Shown piece after piece: positions 23,152 through 35,520 of a DNA stretch of 64,000 nt; position 1 is the first letter of the stretch, and each line of letters opens with the position of its first letter. Location of the stretch: assembly GCA_014871385.1 (NCBI GenBank), contig CM026429.1, positions 2,877,799 to 2,941,798 on the forward strand, read 5' to 3'. This stretch comes from Ceratodon purpureus. Its lineage: Eukaryota; Streptophyta; Bryopsida; Pseudoditrichales; Ditrichaceae. The notes under the pieces are model-generated. The model did no database searches. It had not been told where the DNA came from and saw nothing but the letters and a program-made list of their open reading frames with translations. Made by a program: the position numbers and the translations under genes.

Positions 23152-23950
23152 ATGTCTCTTAAAGGAAGCCGTCACGAAGACTGCCCGCTTCCCTTGAAAT
23201 ACTTCTCGCACTCATGAAGAACGACGTCTTCGGCCTACTCATATCGGCAGACTTCAACGCACCGTACAGCACCAGCAAAAAACGCTCCAGAGCGCGATCC
23301 TCACAGAATTATTAGGATCACGAACTCGTATGTAATTCCCTAAACTAGAGAGGGAGCCTCCTCTCGAGAGGATTCAACAACCAATTGAAAGCCTCCGTCA
23401 CGAACCTCCATGGTTGCCAGCCCATGTAAGCTCTGCACTGCTCTTGCAACTCCCAATCACCTCCTAGCAGAAGCGTAGAAACTATAACCAAACTATCAAC
23501 GAAGCAAACACACTCCACTCCCCATACTCCAAAACGAGATCACCCTGACCGAACTCACCCCCTCACTCCACTTCTAACCCATCAGTCTCACCGCTACAAA
23601 CTCACAACCTACCACAACAACACACCGAAGCACCCACCCACACACCCACACACCTCTCCACTGCACACTCAGAATCTCATCTCATGAAGCCTCCACACAA
23701 CAAACAGCTTCCAACCACCTCACAACACCCGAAACACAAACCGGAGACAAACTCCCCGAACCGATCGAAAATCCACAAGGTTAAAAATTCTCCACGAAAA
23801 CAACCCGCTCGATACGACTCACAGTTTTAGCCTACAATGTCACGAGCTTTACATGCTCAACCACACAGGAACCACAGCGCCACAACCAGACATGCATGGT
23901 CCGAACCTGCAGCACAGTACAACATACATGTCCGCTAAGCTAGTCGTCCT
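23152..23950 (-). promoter_or_regulatory. Cyclin D upstream region with G-poor (+ strand) block
   Basis: Between about 23440 and 23800 the + strand is rich in C and A and poor in G, as upstream of the villin and telobox genes. I infer leader and promoter sequence of the cyclin gene. No TATA box or known element is assigned. Confidence 0.4.
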
Positions 23951-24348
23951 GGCGAGCGGATCCCAGCTGATCCCATGAGTCGGCTCCAGAGATCATGAGA
24001 GCTCTGGAGCCAGGCCAAGTAGATATATGCGTGGTATGGTTACACTGACGTCGTCCGGCACAGACTGATCGACATCAGAAGCTTGATATAGAACTACTGC
24101 TCCTGCAGCAGCCATGGTGCCAGTGCTGGTGCTGCACCTGCTGCTGCATGGTGGTGGTGGAGTCAAGAGAGGAGGAGGAGGAGGAGCAGATTGGAGATGG
24201 TGGAGAGGAGTTTTGGGGAGTTTTGGGGGGTCCCAAGAAGGCGAGAAGCAAGACGACGTCGCCTGCAGCGTAGTAGACTGCGCTTCCATACGTACGCCGC
24301 ACACCGTAGAATCTCGGTTTTGGCTCATCTAGGCTTTTCGTACATTAT

Positions 24349-24633
24349 GGTAGCGACACCCATAACCGACAGGTGACCTATAACCGATCAATATCCTAAT
24401 TCCTAGATTGTGACAGAACAGATGTACCTCATTTGTATATATTGGTTCTGGGTTTTGAAGTACTTTTCACTTTGAAAATAATTGTACAAATTTCAATATT
24501 GGGAGATAATTCATGGGAAAATGCTAATTTTTTATAAACCTTATTTTCCTACGAGCTAAAATTATCTCCTTGTCGATAACCCAAGTTTTGATATGCTGAA
24601 ATGCTTAAGTTGTCGGTTATAGGTGTTTGTACC
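24349..24633. mobile_element. 285-bp MITE candidate, GGTA...ATAACCGACA termini
   Basis: Terminal inverted repeats 24349-24371 and 24611-24633 match at 19 of 23 positions and share ATAACCGACA. A second copy of ATAACCGA lies just inside the left end. TTA occurs next to both ends (24345-24347 and 24634-24636), which could be a 3-bp PIF/Harbinger-type duplication, but one extra base on the left makes this uncertain. No coding capacity. Confidence 0.6.
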
Positions 24634-24639
24634 TTAGAT

Positions 24640-25250
24640 CATCGCCTTCCACGTTCCGAGTCCCTAGGTCTCCATTATAAAAATTTAAATTTTAAATGGA
24701 ATTAAAATTGGATTTGGAATTGGAATTGGAATGGGCAGAGGGTGTGTTTGGGTAATTTAGTGCAAGCTGAACAGGATTTCATGCAGTTAATATCAAGGTT
24801 TAGGTTGTAAGTGAGGTTGTGCTACAGTACTTTCGCTGCATGAATGGAATTTAACTGCAGGTTTATGGTGTTAAACTGGTGGGGGAAGACGGATTTGGAT
24901 TTAGTTATGACATGGTTTTTTGGAACCTAGATGTTATTGGGCGTTTTTTGTGTTGTTTTTTATTTTTATTTTAAATAGTGTTTTTGAGAAATAGGCTTGA
25001 TTTTTATGAACTTTGGTTTTGTTTCTTTTTTTGGGGTGAAGTTCTATTTGGTTTTGATTTTGGGAAGATAGGTGTTGAGAGCTATTGAGAAATACATGGT
25101 TAGGTGTTGGTTTGTATGGATATGCATGGAAGTAGATAATTATGTAAAGTGGGGGATTTTGCAACCATTAGTTTAGTTGGTTTTGTTTAAAGTACGTATA
25201 ATTCAAATTCTTTACAAAATATACGTGCGGAGAGATTGAGGAAACGATTG
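24640..25250. other. AT-rich intergenic sequence
   Basis: Contains short GGAATT-type simple repeats near 24700-24735 and T-rich stretches. No gene or further element could be supported. Confidence 0.5.
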
Positions 25251-25387
25251 ATTTTACTATCAAGGTTATTTTATTCTTCCGTTGTCCGCTCCTTTTCAGG
25301 TTCAAATATTCCTGGATCTACACCTTTGATCTTACAGATCACCATGAAAGTTCCATTGCATTATCTATATGAAAAAGAAACTAAGGA

Positions 25388-25700
25388 GCGTCATTGAAGG
25401 TACGGTAAGCATCATTAGAGGTAAGGGTGTCATTAAAGGTGAAGGTGTTGTCAAAGCTGAAGGGGTCATCAGAGGTCGAGTGAAGGTGTCGTCAAAGCTG
25501 AAGGGGTCATCAGAGATGGAGTTGTCATTAAAGCTCAGGACGTCATCTGAGGTGACACCATGTTACATCATTGAAGGTGAAGGAGTCATCAAAGGTGCGA
25601 GCGCCGAGCGTCACCAAAGGTCAGGGCGTAATTGACGGTAAAGGCGTCATCAAAGGTGACGGCATTACAGAAGGTACCAAAGGCTGTCATTGAAGATACT
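25388..25700 (+). repeat. 18-bp minisatellite (GGTGTCATTAAAGGTGAA-like)
   Basis: About fifteen diverged copies of an 18-base unit run head to tail. Because 18 is a multiple of three, the + strand stays open from 25369 to 25635 and reads as hexapeptides such as GVIKGE, GVVKAE and GVIRGR. The reading breaks down in the second half and has no flanking exon context, so I treat it as a minisatellite and not as a gene. Confidence 0.8.
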
Positions 25701-26002
25701 GAAGTTTCTACGATCATTCATTTATTCCTCTATATTCATTCTTCTTTAAGTTTGGATTTCTTCAAATAACCATGATTACAGGTAATGATATGAAAGTTCA
25801 ATCTTCACTATCTATATATCACAGAAAATGAAGGCATCATAGAAGATACATTTTTTTCCAGATCATCAAGATTAGCTCTATCTTGACTATCTACAAAAAG
25901 GCATTTTAGAAGGTACTAGAATTTGTATTAGTATTTTTATTCTTCTTTGTCCACCTTTCTTGAAGTTTAGATTTTTGAGATCAAAGTTTATGATATGAAA
26001 GT

Positions 26003-26052
26003 TTCCCTTGATTATTTATATAATAAAGCAATCAACTAAATAATCAAGGGAA
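26003..26052. repeat. Perfect 16-bp foldback
   Basis: Arms 26003-26018 and 26037-26052 are perfect reverse complements with an 18-nt loop. It sits inside the decayed higher-order repeat. Confidence 0.75.
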
Positions 26053-26955
26053 CTGAAATTTGTGTCTATATTTTATCATTCCTGTTTAATTTGTTCTTTT
26101 TAAAGTCCAAATCTTTTTGGACCTTTCATATTAAAGGTAATGATAAAAAGCTCCATCTAAAAAGTATAAGATAATTATTGTTTGAATTTAAATTTCATAA
26201 AAACCTTCAGTCAAAACAAGAGTTTATTTTACATAAAATTTTCAAATATTTAAAAAACTCACGCTTTGTATTTAAATCAAATCTCATAGTATTTCATAAT
26301 TTTAGATTTTATTGCAAACACTTGAAATAAAGATTAATAAATACCAATCATCTATGAATATTATTGTTGCTAAAAGTAGAAAGGGGATACGTTCATATTC
26401 ATTACATGTAGAGCAAAAGTTGCTACACACTACCATAACTATTTACCATGTCATGTCAATCTTTTTCGCAAAATTAAAAAAAATAAAAATATCAAGATCT
26501 TCATCAACAACATAATCCACCATAGAAAAACAAAAGATTACAAAGGTTACAACAACTAAATTTTGTATGTACTCAAAGGACTTGTCTTATGTCACATGGT
26601 AGGATTTTGCTTGATAGAATTATTTTTCTTGCTAGCCATTGTTCATTTATTTGGACAAGCCACAACATAATACACTACCAAGTCAACTAGTTGGTTTTGA
26701 GTTTGAACCAATTCCATGAGATAGATATTCCACTGAACTACCGATGACCTCGTGACTTTGCAAACATCACACACAAAAATCAACCATTTATAATACACAA
26801 CCACCATGCAATTAGACCAAATTCCAAGAAATTATTTTGGCATTCACCAATTTATCCATTACTCTTAAATATTAATTTTTTGTTGCAAGTCACAAGTTAT
26901 TGATCGCAATTTACTGGTTATTGTTTAGAGTGTCTACTCTCAAAGGTGAGGAGTA

Positions 26956-27171
26956 AGGTAGGATGTTGCAAAACCGTAAACGACGAAAAACCATAAACAA
27001 GTAGCATGTTTGTTCATTCTAGGGTAGAAATGTAGTCCCACGTTATATGTCTTATTTTCTGTGACCTAAAAAATAAGTCATATACTAAAGAGCTACACTA
27101 TCAACCTGAAATGAATATACGTTATGGATGTTAACGGTTTCCGTCGTATACACTTTTGTAACATCCTATCT
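26956..27171. mobile_element. 216-bp MITE candidate with TA borders
   Basis: Imperfect terminal inverted repeats of about 31 bp begin AGnTAGGATGTTnCAAAA and share ACGACGnAAA further in. A TA dinucleotide flanks both ends (26954-26955 and 27172-27173). No coding capacity. Size, TA borders and inverted ends suit a Tc1/mariner-type MITE. Confidence 0.55.
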
Positions 27172-30100
27172 TAGTTCTATGCCGCTAACCTACGTCCAGA
27201 GTGGTGGAACAAACGGACACTTAGTTCACGTTGGTCTCCAACAGAGAGTGGAGTTTTGCTTCTTGTAAGGTAGGAGGCTCGGAAATGGACCATCTAAGCA
27301 GATTTTGCCCTCTGTGAAGAAATCTGTCAATGGGAAATTTCAGAACATATTTTTGGTTGGAAGATAATCTGAGAACAGTTGAGTGGCAATTTTAATCGAA
27401 ATTTTGTGGCTCTCCCTGAATTAGATATTTGTTTTTGAAGGCATCAGCCGAGAGTGTGCTATTTGAGCTCATAGGTCTTTCATAAACTGTTCACTTGCAA
27501 TCCTAAATAAAAATGGGGAAAACAAAGAGAATGATTGGTTCATTTCCTTTTTTCCTTGGTTCATTCACTAACTGTATCCGCTTAATTTCAGAACCAACTC
27601 ATGTCCATTTCACAGCCATCTAGTGGGCAGTTCTAAATGCCCGAACTGTTCTCAAGCCTTCTACCTTAGTAGAAGAAGGGTCAGAGTGAACAAGGATCCT
27701 ATCTTACATGGTGCATGTAGGCTGAGAATGCCAGACCTTTGACGCGGACAGTGCACCGTGCAGATGCCAGACCGCTTTTTATGGCTGCAACTGCTTAGAT
27801 CTTCAATGCCTTTGAGGATCCTCACATGACGTTCAGCATTTGATGGCAGGCTGCATGTTTACCACAGCCTGGTATACAGTTCAAGAATTACACCGTTCTC
27901 GGACGCAAATTTCTAGCAAAGCAAAGCTGGGCCTTCAGCTTAGTGGATTGGAAATAACAACTTTCCTGTAGTAATAAGGACCCAGCTGTACTCTAACACA
28001 CCTTTTCGCATTCTAGATCTCGGCCTTGAATGCTAAAAGAGCAAATCATATTGTTTAATTTCACCAAGTTTGCTAAAGTTAGGGATCTCTCTCATTCTTT
28101 CCTTCACTGCAAAAACTCACTGTGAGTTTTGAGGTCTGGTTTACCCTCTTGTTGTTTACGAGGGTTTTGTTTTGATGTTGTTTGTGGCGGATGGAGTTCT
28201 ATTATAGGGCCCAACATTGGCAAAATTTGTACATGTATATACGGTAGTCAGTTTGTAAGTTCCCAGAATACATTACAAGTTTTAATTCATAGAAACTTAT
28301 GTTGGTTTGGTAATCTGTGTTTGTCTTTTGTAGTATACAAAGATCTTGTCATACAAATATCACAGAAAGCAATGTCCATATATTCTTATAGTATGAAAAT
28401 CACAAATATATTTTATATTTATTTCCTTAAAAATGATAGATTATATACATCATTTGAAGATAAATAACCAAAAAAAATATATCACCGGAATGCACATGAT
28501 ATTTGACTCCACAAGATAATAAACTTTGTAATAAATGAATGAATCAAATTTATAAAGCTCAACATTTATGGTACCCATTATTGTAAATGACTTCCTTTGC
28601 ATTGTTGCAATCATAATTAGATATTATCCTAACATTGAAATTAAAGTCAAGATAAAATAGTCAATGGTTGTAGCACATCAATGAAATATCAATCTTAAAA
28701 TATTGTAGCACATATCTTCTAAACACATCTTCAAATGAATATTTTTTTAGTAGTTTAGAACCATCATGGTCTATTAACTATTTTAGATTCAATTTCAGTT
28801 TATATCTAGAAATTGGATTTTGAAGTGATTCTTAGAGAATAGCTTAATGGTTTATCATTTTGAATGAATAATTTGGTCTCCTACATGGTCTATTCTCACT
28901 TTATACTACTTTCAAAAGCCATTGCTACAAAAAGTTAGACTTTGTTCAAGAAGCAAGAACCTTTAGAAGGCTTTTGGACACTTGGCCTTTGAAGATGACC
29001 TTTAAAAAAAGGCTCTAAGAAGGACGACCTAATTGTATTGCTTACCAACATCAAGATTGAGTTTTGCAACCAATTATTGGACTTTTGCCCACAAAGCAAC
29101 ATAGAAGAACCCCCAAAGTGTGAGGTACACAATCCAAAGATAGTGTAATTAGGGGTGCTTTACACCACGGATCAAGAACTTATAACATGCAACTATAAAT
29201 TCTATGATTTGTTCCATCAACTCGTTCCGGGAAGGCTTGGATTTACACTACCAAGAAAAAAAAAAACTGACCAAAGGAGTTGAGGTCCTCAACAAGTCTA
29301 TAAACAACCCTAGTGGATAATGTTGAAGGGTCTACACTTAATCAGAGGTCCAAAGGCTTTGAAAATTACATTTTTTTGAGATTTGACCATGGAAGTGTGA
29401 CCATGAAGTATGACCATTAAATTATTTCATTTTCCTTGGTTACGGACCTTGGTCTGTACTGTAAGCCACCCCTTACTTTCTCATCGTTAGAAAAACTTGA
29501 GTCTGCTTGGTGTAAATAATGTTCTGTATGATGGGAAGGGTATCTGTAGCAAATCCCCAAAGCCTCTGATTTGTAAGTTGTCTGAGATTGTGCACAGAAT
29601 TCCATTCCGGCTTGTGCCATGGCTGAAAATGATCATTCAGTCTCCGCCTGGGGCTAACTTAGTCCCAGCTCCTGACAAAATCCATGCTTCTATGTGACGA
29701 ATTCTAGAAGGCAGTGTTTTTTTCGCATGATCTTACTCCTGATCCTTTTTTCATAGGCTGCAGGCTCCCAATCTTTTCCCGATCTTCTTTAGACTCAACT
29801 TCATGGTGGTTTTGAAATTGAAAATTGTCAAGGAGACGGTTACAACATAATTAAGAACTTTTGTCGTCCTTGTTGTCCTGAAGGTAAATTTTGATATGAA
29901 GTTACACAGTCGTTTTTGAAGAAGATAGATTTTAAGTACTGGACAACGTACTTTTAGCACGATGTCCCTGAACTGTCAATCAAGGCAGCACCAAAACCTC
30001 TCACTTTCATTTTGGCCTCTACCTAGTACCAGTTAATATGTATCTACTGTATTACTGTTGCTGTTACATATTCACGATCAGAGATTCTGGATGTCTCTCA

Positions 30101-30890
30101 ATACCCATTAGCCTTAAAATGGTAACTTCAACAGAAAATTAATCTGGTCCGCTGTAAATCCACTACCAGTGGAAACAAGGTAGTATGAGCTGGACCGCTT
30201 CACATCAAGACTGAGTTGAAAGGCAGGCCATCAAAATTCTCAGAGTCCAGACCAATAACGGCGAGAGTCCAAAGTGTTGGGCCAAAAACACACATAAAAA
30301 TATGTGAACTGAAGCCTTTGGCTAGTCATAGCTGCGTGATGCCCGAAACACTAAGTCCAAATGTTGAATATTTGAAATTAATAGAAAATTGTAGAGTAAG
30401 TTCAAAATTCTAGGAAAGTAGAAGGTGAACACTTTAATAATGAACATGTGGAAAATATTTCAGTGAAAAATTCATTGGAATATCAACGTTATGAGTTACT
30501 TAAATTTGGCATGTTATGGATCAACATATCTTTAGGGCCAATGATTGTCAAAATGTTAATTAATAGAGCATGACAAGGCTTGTGCATGATGACTGGCCAT
30601 CAATAGCCTAAGAACCTTGTGTTCTTGTTTATGTTTTAATAGAAAATATTGACATACTCTCAAAAGAAGTTTAAATAGGCCAAAAAGGTGATCCAAACTT
30701 TGTTAAAGAAGCTCAAATACTAGTTCATCTTTCTTTAAATGCTATTTTTTGAGGCACCAAATTTTTAATTTGTGTTGTATTATAACACTTATAGATTGGA
30801 TGAAATTACATAAATCAAATGAATGAGCAGAAGTTGAACTACTCGTAATTGCTTTTTTCATCTAAGATTTGAAACACTATTTGTGGATAA
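27172..30890. other. Intergenic region without supportable gene
   Basis: Composition alternates between moderate GC (27540-28020, 29450-29700, 29990-30360) and AT-rich stretches. The moderate-GC parts might be decayed genes or elements, but no open frame exceeds about 110 codons or shows a motif I can name. A 35-bp module at 27200-27234 recurs at 46265-46299. Confidence 0.5.
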
Positions 30891-31831
30891 TTAATCCCTA
30901 AAGGTCCAAGGTGTTTTGGCACCTCCAAAACCGAAAACTTGCAGATTTTAACCACCTTATGGAAATTGATGTATGTTTCCAATAAAATTTGCTTTCTGGT
31001 ATATCCAACTGTAAGATCTATAACCTAACTACGTTCATTAACCCCTCGTCAAATTTCAACCGTTGGATCTTGACCATTTGTGAGATTATAACAATCAAAG
31101 TTTACTGTTTGTTTTTTTTGGCTTTGTCGGAAAGGCATAGTCTAAATGGTGCCAAGGGAAACTTGATGATTGTTATCCCAAACATTTTGCTCATATTTTT
31201 TTCCATATATGTAACTAAGTTGGGCACCTCCATGAAAAAATTTGGAGATTCATTTTGATTTTTTGGCCTTCATGCAAATTAGTTTCGAGAAGGAGGTACA
31301 AAACCCACAATATGGTCAAACTTAAATAACATTAAAGATTTTTGGTTTGCAAAAAAAGTGAAAGGTAAAAATTTATATCTATATATTTGTGAATTTTAGA
31401 AGAAAAAAATAGTTTGAAAAATTCCTAAATCTCAAATTTTGACAATTCTCGAAAGGAAAAAATGGAAAATCACAAAAAACTAGGAAGCTTGTTCATGTAA
31501 TTTTTGGAGGCTGCCCTTGTAAAATTGGTAAACTTTTTGACTTGGATCACTTTGGATTTTGAGTAGTGATTTGGTTATAAACATATTTCTATTTTTTTTA
31601 TTAAAAAAGAAACCTATTTTAAAAATGCCCAAAGTTGACTTGAAATATAAAATTTCTAGTTGAAGGTTCTAAAATTAGAATTTGACTTTGAAAATTTTAT
31701 CACGTACACATTGTGGTAAAGGGAGCATTGAGTAAAAAAATTAGGCAAAAAATATTACTTTTAACCTCTTCATCTAGGCTGCCCGATATAGCAAAAAGCC
31801 ATTTTGGCTTTCCTGGACCTTTAGGGGTTAA
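30891..31831. mobile_element. TTAA-bordered inverted-repeat element (piggyBac-like architecture), 933 bp
   Basis: TTAA flanks both ends (30891-30894 and 31828-31831). The termini are inverted repeats of about 16 bp inside the TTAA, C/T CCCTAAAGGTCCA, with two mismatches over the 20 bases including the TTAA. No open frame of useful length, so it is non-autonomous or decayed. A TTAA target with ends starting CCCT is the hallmark of piggyBac-type insertion. The interior carries the phrase AACCGTTGGATC, variants of which recur in related copies. Confidence 0.7.
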
Positions 31832-32947
31832 CATTTAGAAGGACTGAAGCTATACATAGTATACTTAATTGAACATCTATCAATCTAACAATAAACTCAG
31901 AGCATTAATTTTTTTACCTTCAACTTGGAAACTTATGAATTTGACTTTTGAAGTAGTATAACTTTTAGAAAGAAAAGTTTAGAAGGTTTGGACTTCATCG
32001 TGAACTTGACACAATGAATAAGCAAAGGTTCCAAAATCCATATAATAACAAATTTGCTTTATATCTTCGTTTGGTCAGAAGCTCCAAATTCTAAGTAGAA
32101 AATCAATGTCCACCTTAAGGAATGAATTTATGTGGAGGTACTTTAGATAACACATTCTATTTTTGGATAATAGACTTGAAATACCAAAGACACCTTCATG
32201 TCAAACAATGATTTTTTAATAAAAAAAATAATCATGAATCTTCAAAGAGTGTTAAAAAAAATCTCTATAAACACATTCAAATGGGTGGATAAGCAACCAT
32301 GAAAATATTCATAAAATGAAGCCTATAGTTGTGTTTTCCTCCATATTCTATTTCAAAAAGTGCCATGCATGAAGCTTTATTCCACCATACTCTTGCCATA
32401 GTAAACAAAATATTCATAAAGTCAACAACTCTTTTGCCTTCTTTTTTTATGTAAATGAAAAACTAACTTATATTTGTATGTAGCCGCAAAATAATTATGT
32501 AAAAAATATTCAAGATTTGAGTGATTTATTGATGTTTCATTTACAAGAAATGACACAATTTTTTTCAAAAGTGATTTGAATGGTATTACTTGCCATGCAC
32601 AAGCTTCATGCCATGCTCCAATTCTATATGGTCATCCCCATCTTTTTTGGAAGTTGCCTTATGGTTCTACAAATTTGCCCTACAAGCCCTTCCCCTTCGC
32701 TCCCTTCCTTTCTACTACCTAAAAGAATTTTAAAATTACCCAACTCAATAATTAGTCTATTCTCTATTCTAATGAAGGGACTACAATTAGACCTTATATG
32801 TGGACTCAACTAAATTGATTTTTTTATATTACATGTTATAATCTAAGGATTTGATTTATTTTGTAGATAGATCTAACACCTTCAATACATCCAATTAAAG
32901 ATTGTGATTTCAAAACCACCAACTAAAGAACTATTATAAATAGTTGA
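31832..32947. other. AT-rich spacer between two TTAA-bordered elements
   Basis: No gene or structured repeat could be supported. Short open frames at 32580-32813 lack recognisable motifs. Confidence 0.5.
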
Positions 32948-33770
32948 TTAATTCCTTAAGCATCAACCCAACAAAAATGGTATGATTTTGGATTCCGTCA
33001 GGCTCGCCATAAGTCACTTTTTATAGAATGAAGTTGTAATTTTGGCACAATATAGACAATTATCATATCTTTTTAACAAGACCGTTCTAAATTCCTCATA
33101 CTTTAAGAGATATCCACAGTCAAAGTTTGAACACACTATTGGGGCATATTGAAATCTGCCCAAAACTGAAGTATATGCTCAAAATCTGCCCAAAATTAAT
33201 TAGACACAAGAAACTTCAAAAATTCACCAAAATATTAGATTTTACTTTTTTCAAGTTTTGTTTTTTTACATGTAAATACAATTTGAAGGCATGGTCTCAC
33301 CGCTCCGATTTTCAATCCAATATTTCTCCATATGCCTTTTTACTATCATAAACCAGCCTTTGTATTATAATTTTAGCATACATCCATGTGAAAAATCAAG
33401 CATTTTTTTTAGGTTTTATAGGTTGAGGGAAAAAAGTCCATGGACATATTCTTAACCCACCTAGGAACAAGAATATGAAGAGCCTTAAGTCAAATTTTCT
33501 TTTGAAATTGGGTTTTTTGGCTCACGAAACTCTTGAAACCCATTTTGCAACGAGGGAATTTTTTTTTCCAACTTAGAACATTATGATCTCATAAAAGGTA
33601 AAGAGTTTGAATATAAGAATTAGGGTGCACATACATGTACAAGTAAGGTACTAGATCCTACAGTTATTTCCTCCCAAAATACATCAAAATTTAAAACTTA
33701 CACCTTGTATTGAAAGTTTCTAATTTTGAAGGTTTTTGGTAGTCTGAGGCCTTTCAACTTTAGGGTTTAA
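32948..33770. mobile_element. TTAA-bordered element, subfamily with CATCAACycAACA left end, 815 bp
   Basis: TTAA flanks at 32948-32951 and 33767-33770. The left end reads TTCCTTAAGCATCAACCCAA. The right end, read inward, is ACCCTAAAGTTGAAAGGCC, which contains an exact plant telobox AAACCCTAAA when the flanking bases are included. By eye it is about 85-90% identical to 49743-50573 over several hundred bases, including the phrase GGTACTAGATCCTAC near the right end. No coding capacity. Confidence 0.75.
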
Positions 33771-34720
33771 TTGAACTTATGTGCCCAATACCACCATTTC
33801 ATTTCTAGTTACACCATCATCTCATTCATGTTATTCACTATTCTCATTTTGGTACATATAAGACATTTCCTAGCTGGAGGTGATGAGCAATTAGTGGATA
33901 TGAGCTATACTACCTCACTACCTTGTGTGGAGATAGAAATGGTTTCTATTTATAGGTCTTGGTTCATAATTTATTCATGTGGTGACCAAAAAATTACATC
34001 AAAAAGTGCATTGGAATCATCTTTCTTTTGCTTATGGAACTAATAAGAAATAGTTTTAATTACTAATAGTAAGTGCGCTAATTACTTAAATGCTTAGAAA
34101 GAGGCTGAAATACCTCAGAGATGGTTAGAAGTGGATTGAATGGGTGGAAGCCAGGGGTACTATTGGTGTTGCAGAAATGAGAACAAGGGAATTGGAGGAA
34201 CTGCAGCATTTGTGATGGTGCATCATGCCTGTTCACACAAGCAAATAATCCTGCAAAGGTAGCATTTGTAGACAAGACTCTCCAGTTCTATAGCCTTGGG
34301 CTCTTGGATCCCTGTGCATTGCTCAAGGAATCACAGATGGTCAGGTAATGTTAATTTTTTTGAATACTCATTGTGGCTAATAATTCATACTATATATAAA
34401 ATTCATACTATATTCAATATTTTTAAAATTTTAATAACAAAGGAATGTTGATAATTTATGGGTAAAGTTTGGTGTGATGTATTAAATTGTGACACTTTAA
34501 GAGTGGTGATTTTTCTACCGTTTTTATTGCTTAATTTTATGAGTATATTCAGAACACTTTAACGATCTGTTTTGAATTAAAATCTTAAGAATTTTTCATA
34601 AATCAACTCAATATGAGATGAATCATATTAAATTCAGTTATCATTCCCATTATGTAAGTTTCACATATGCACAATGTTAACGAACCATGAGATTTTCTAC
34701 TATTTTGGGAGAATTAGATG
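33771..34720. other. Intergenic region, no supportable gene
   Basis: A stretch at about 34080-34330 has more balanced composition than its surroundings and might be decayed gene or element sequence. No motif was recognised, and the rest is AT-rich. Confidence 0.45.
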
Positions 34721-34729
34721 AATGCCATC

Positions 34730-35520
34730 CATGAGAGATCTTGCCGCTTTTGAGTAGTCAATCGTCCAAAATCTGGATGTTGTGAAGCAAAGAAGTGAGA
34801 TTGATAGAGTAATGCCATGCATGGCCTTCATCTCCAACTAAAACATGTAGCACAACAGGACTATCATCTTTGATATGAAATTCAACACGGGAGAGAAGTT
34901 GTTGTAGAGGCATGGTGAAGGTTGTTATGTGGAGAGAGCAGAATAGGAGTTACACATGAGAAATGGGTAATCTTGGCATTCACTACCAGCGGAGTGGCAG
35001 TAGGACCCATCAGATTTAAGAAGAAAAGAGCCTCCTCCACTGAAGGAAGCATTCTTGAAAGGCAAACATAACTGCCTACCACAAGATGGCAACGGTACAC
35101 CTCAAAACAAAAGCAACTATCACATGCACGAAGCCAACGTCAATGGAGTACAATGCAGATGTCAACAAGGCAAACAGACAGATGCAGGAATAGAGAAGAG
35201 AAAGTGAGAACTGAGCACTGGAACAGACTGCTGGATTGAATTATGAGTGGGGTTGAACCCCTATACAAGGACTAGCAAGTGCGAAGAATCCACATCGCTC
35301 CTTCTCCAGAGCTGGGTTAGCTACAGAAGCACTAGGGCAAAAGCTAACTACAGTGCGGTGTTGTGATGTCGGCAAATTCGATGTGAAGTGTGTGCAAAGA
35401 TACAAACTAAATTCTATGCTAGAGGCAGGGACCAATCAATATACAAGATTAACAGCATAAAATTGGGGACCCATCTACAGTGCGAATGCGAACTGCCGTT
35501 CTCTATGTACTACCGCAGCT
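34730..35520 (-). mobile_element. Possible LTR-retrotransposon fossil (LTR plus adjoining leader)
   Basis: Read on the minus strand, about 35520-35080 looks like a long terminal repeat: a promoter-like TATA region followed by a pyrimidine-rich leader, then near 35080 a GTGGTAGGCAG stretch reminiscent of a tRNA-Met primer site. The adjoining 34730-35070 would be internal sequence. It is broken and old, and no second LTR was found. Family (Copia-like is possible) and limits are uncertain. Confidence 0.3.

Larger units (their letters stand above)
25255..26165. repeat. Higher-order repeat: four diverged copies of a 110-300 bp block
   Basis: Starting near 25265, 25720, 25920 and 26070, similar blocks recur: a TTATTCTTC-type start, then a stretch like TTTAAGTTTGGATTT, then GATATGAAAGTTC. 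The first two are followed by the GGCATCATnGAAGGTAC motif of the 18-bp array. The array therefore seems to be an expanded part of a larger tandem unit. Confidence 0.5.

Noticed and set aside
23993-24328. 111-codon minus-strand open frame (MSQNRDSTVCGVRMEAQ...)
   Set aside because: Pro/Ser-rich by composition, no recognisable motif, no splice context, and it overlaps open frames on the other strand of similar length.
25369-25635. 88-codon frame of GVIKGE-type hexapeptides as a beta-helix or bactofilin-like protein
   Set aside because: Explained by an 18-bp minisatellite; the frame decays within the array and has no flanking exon.
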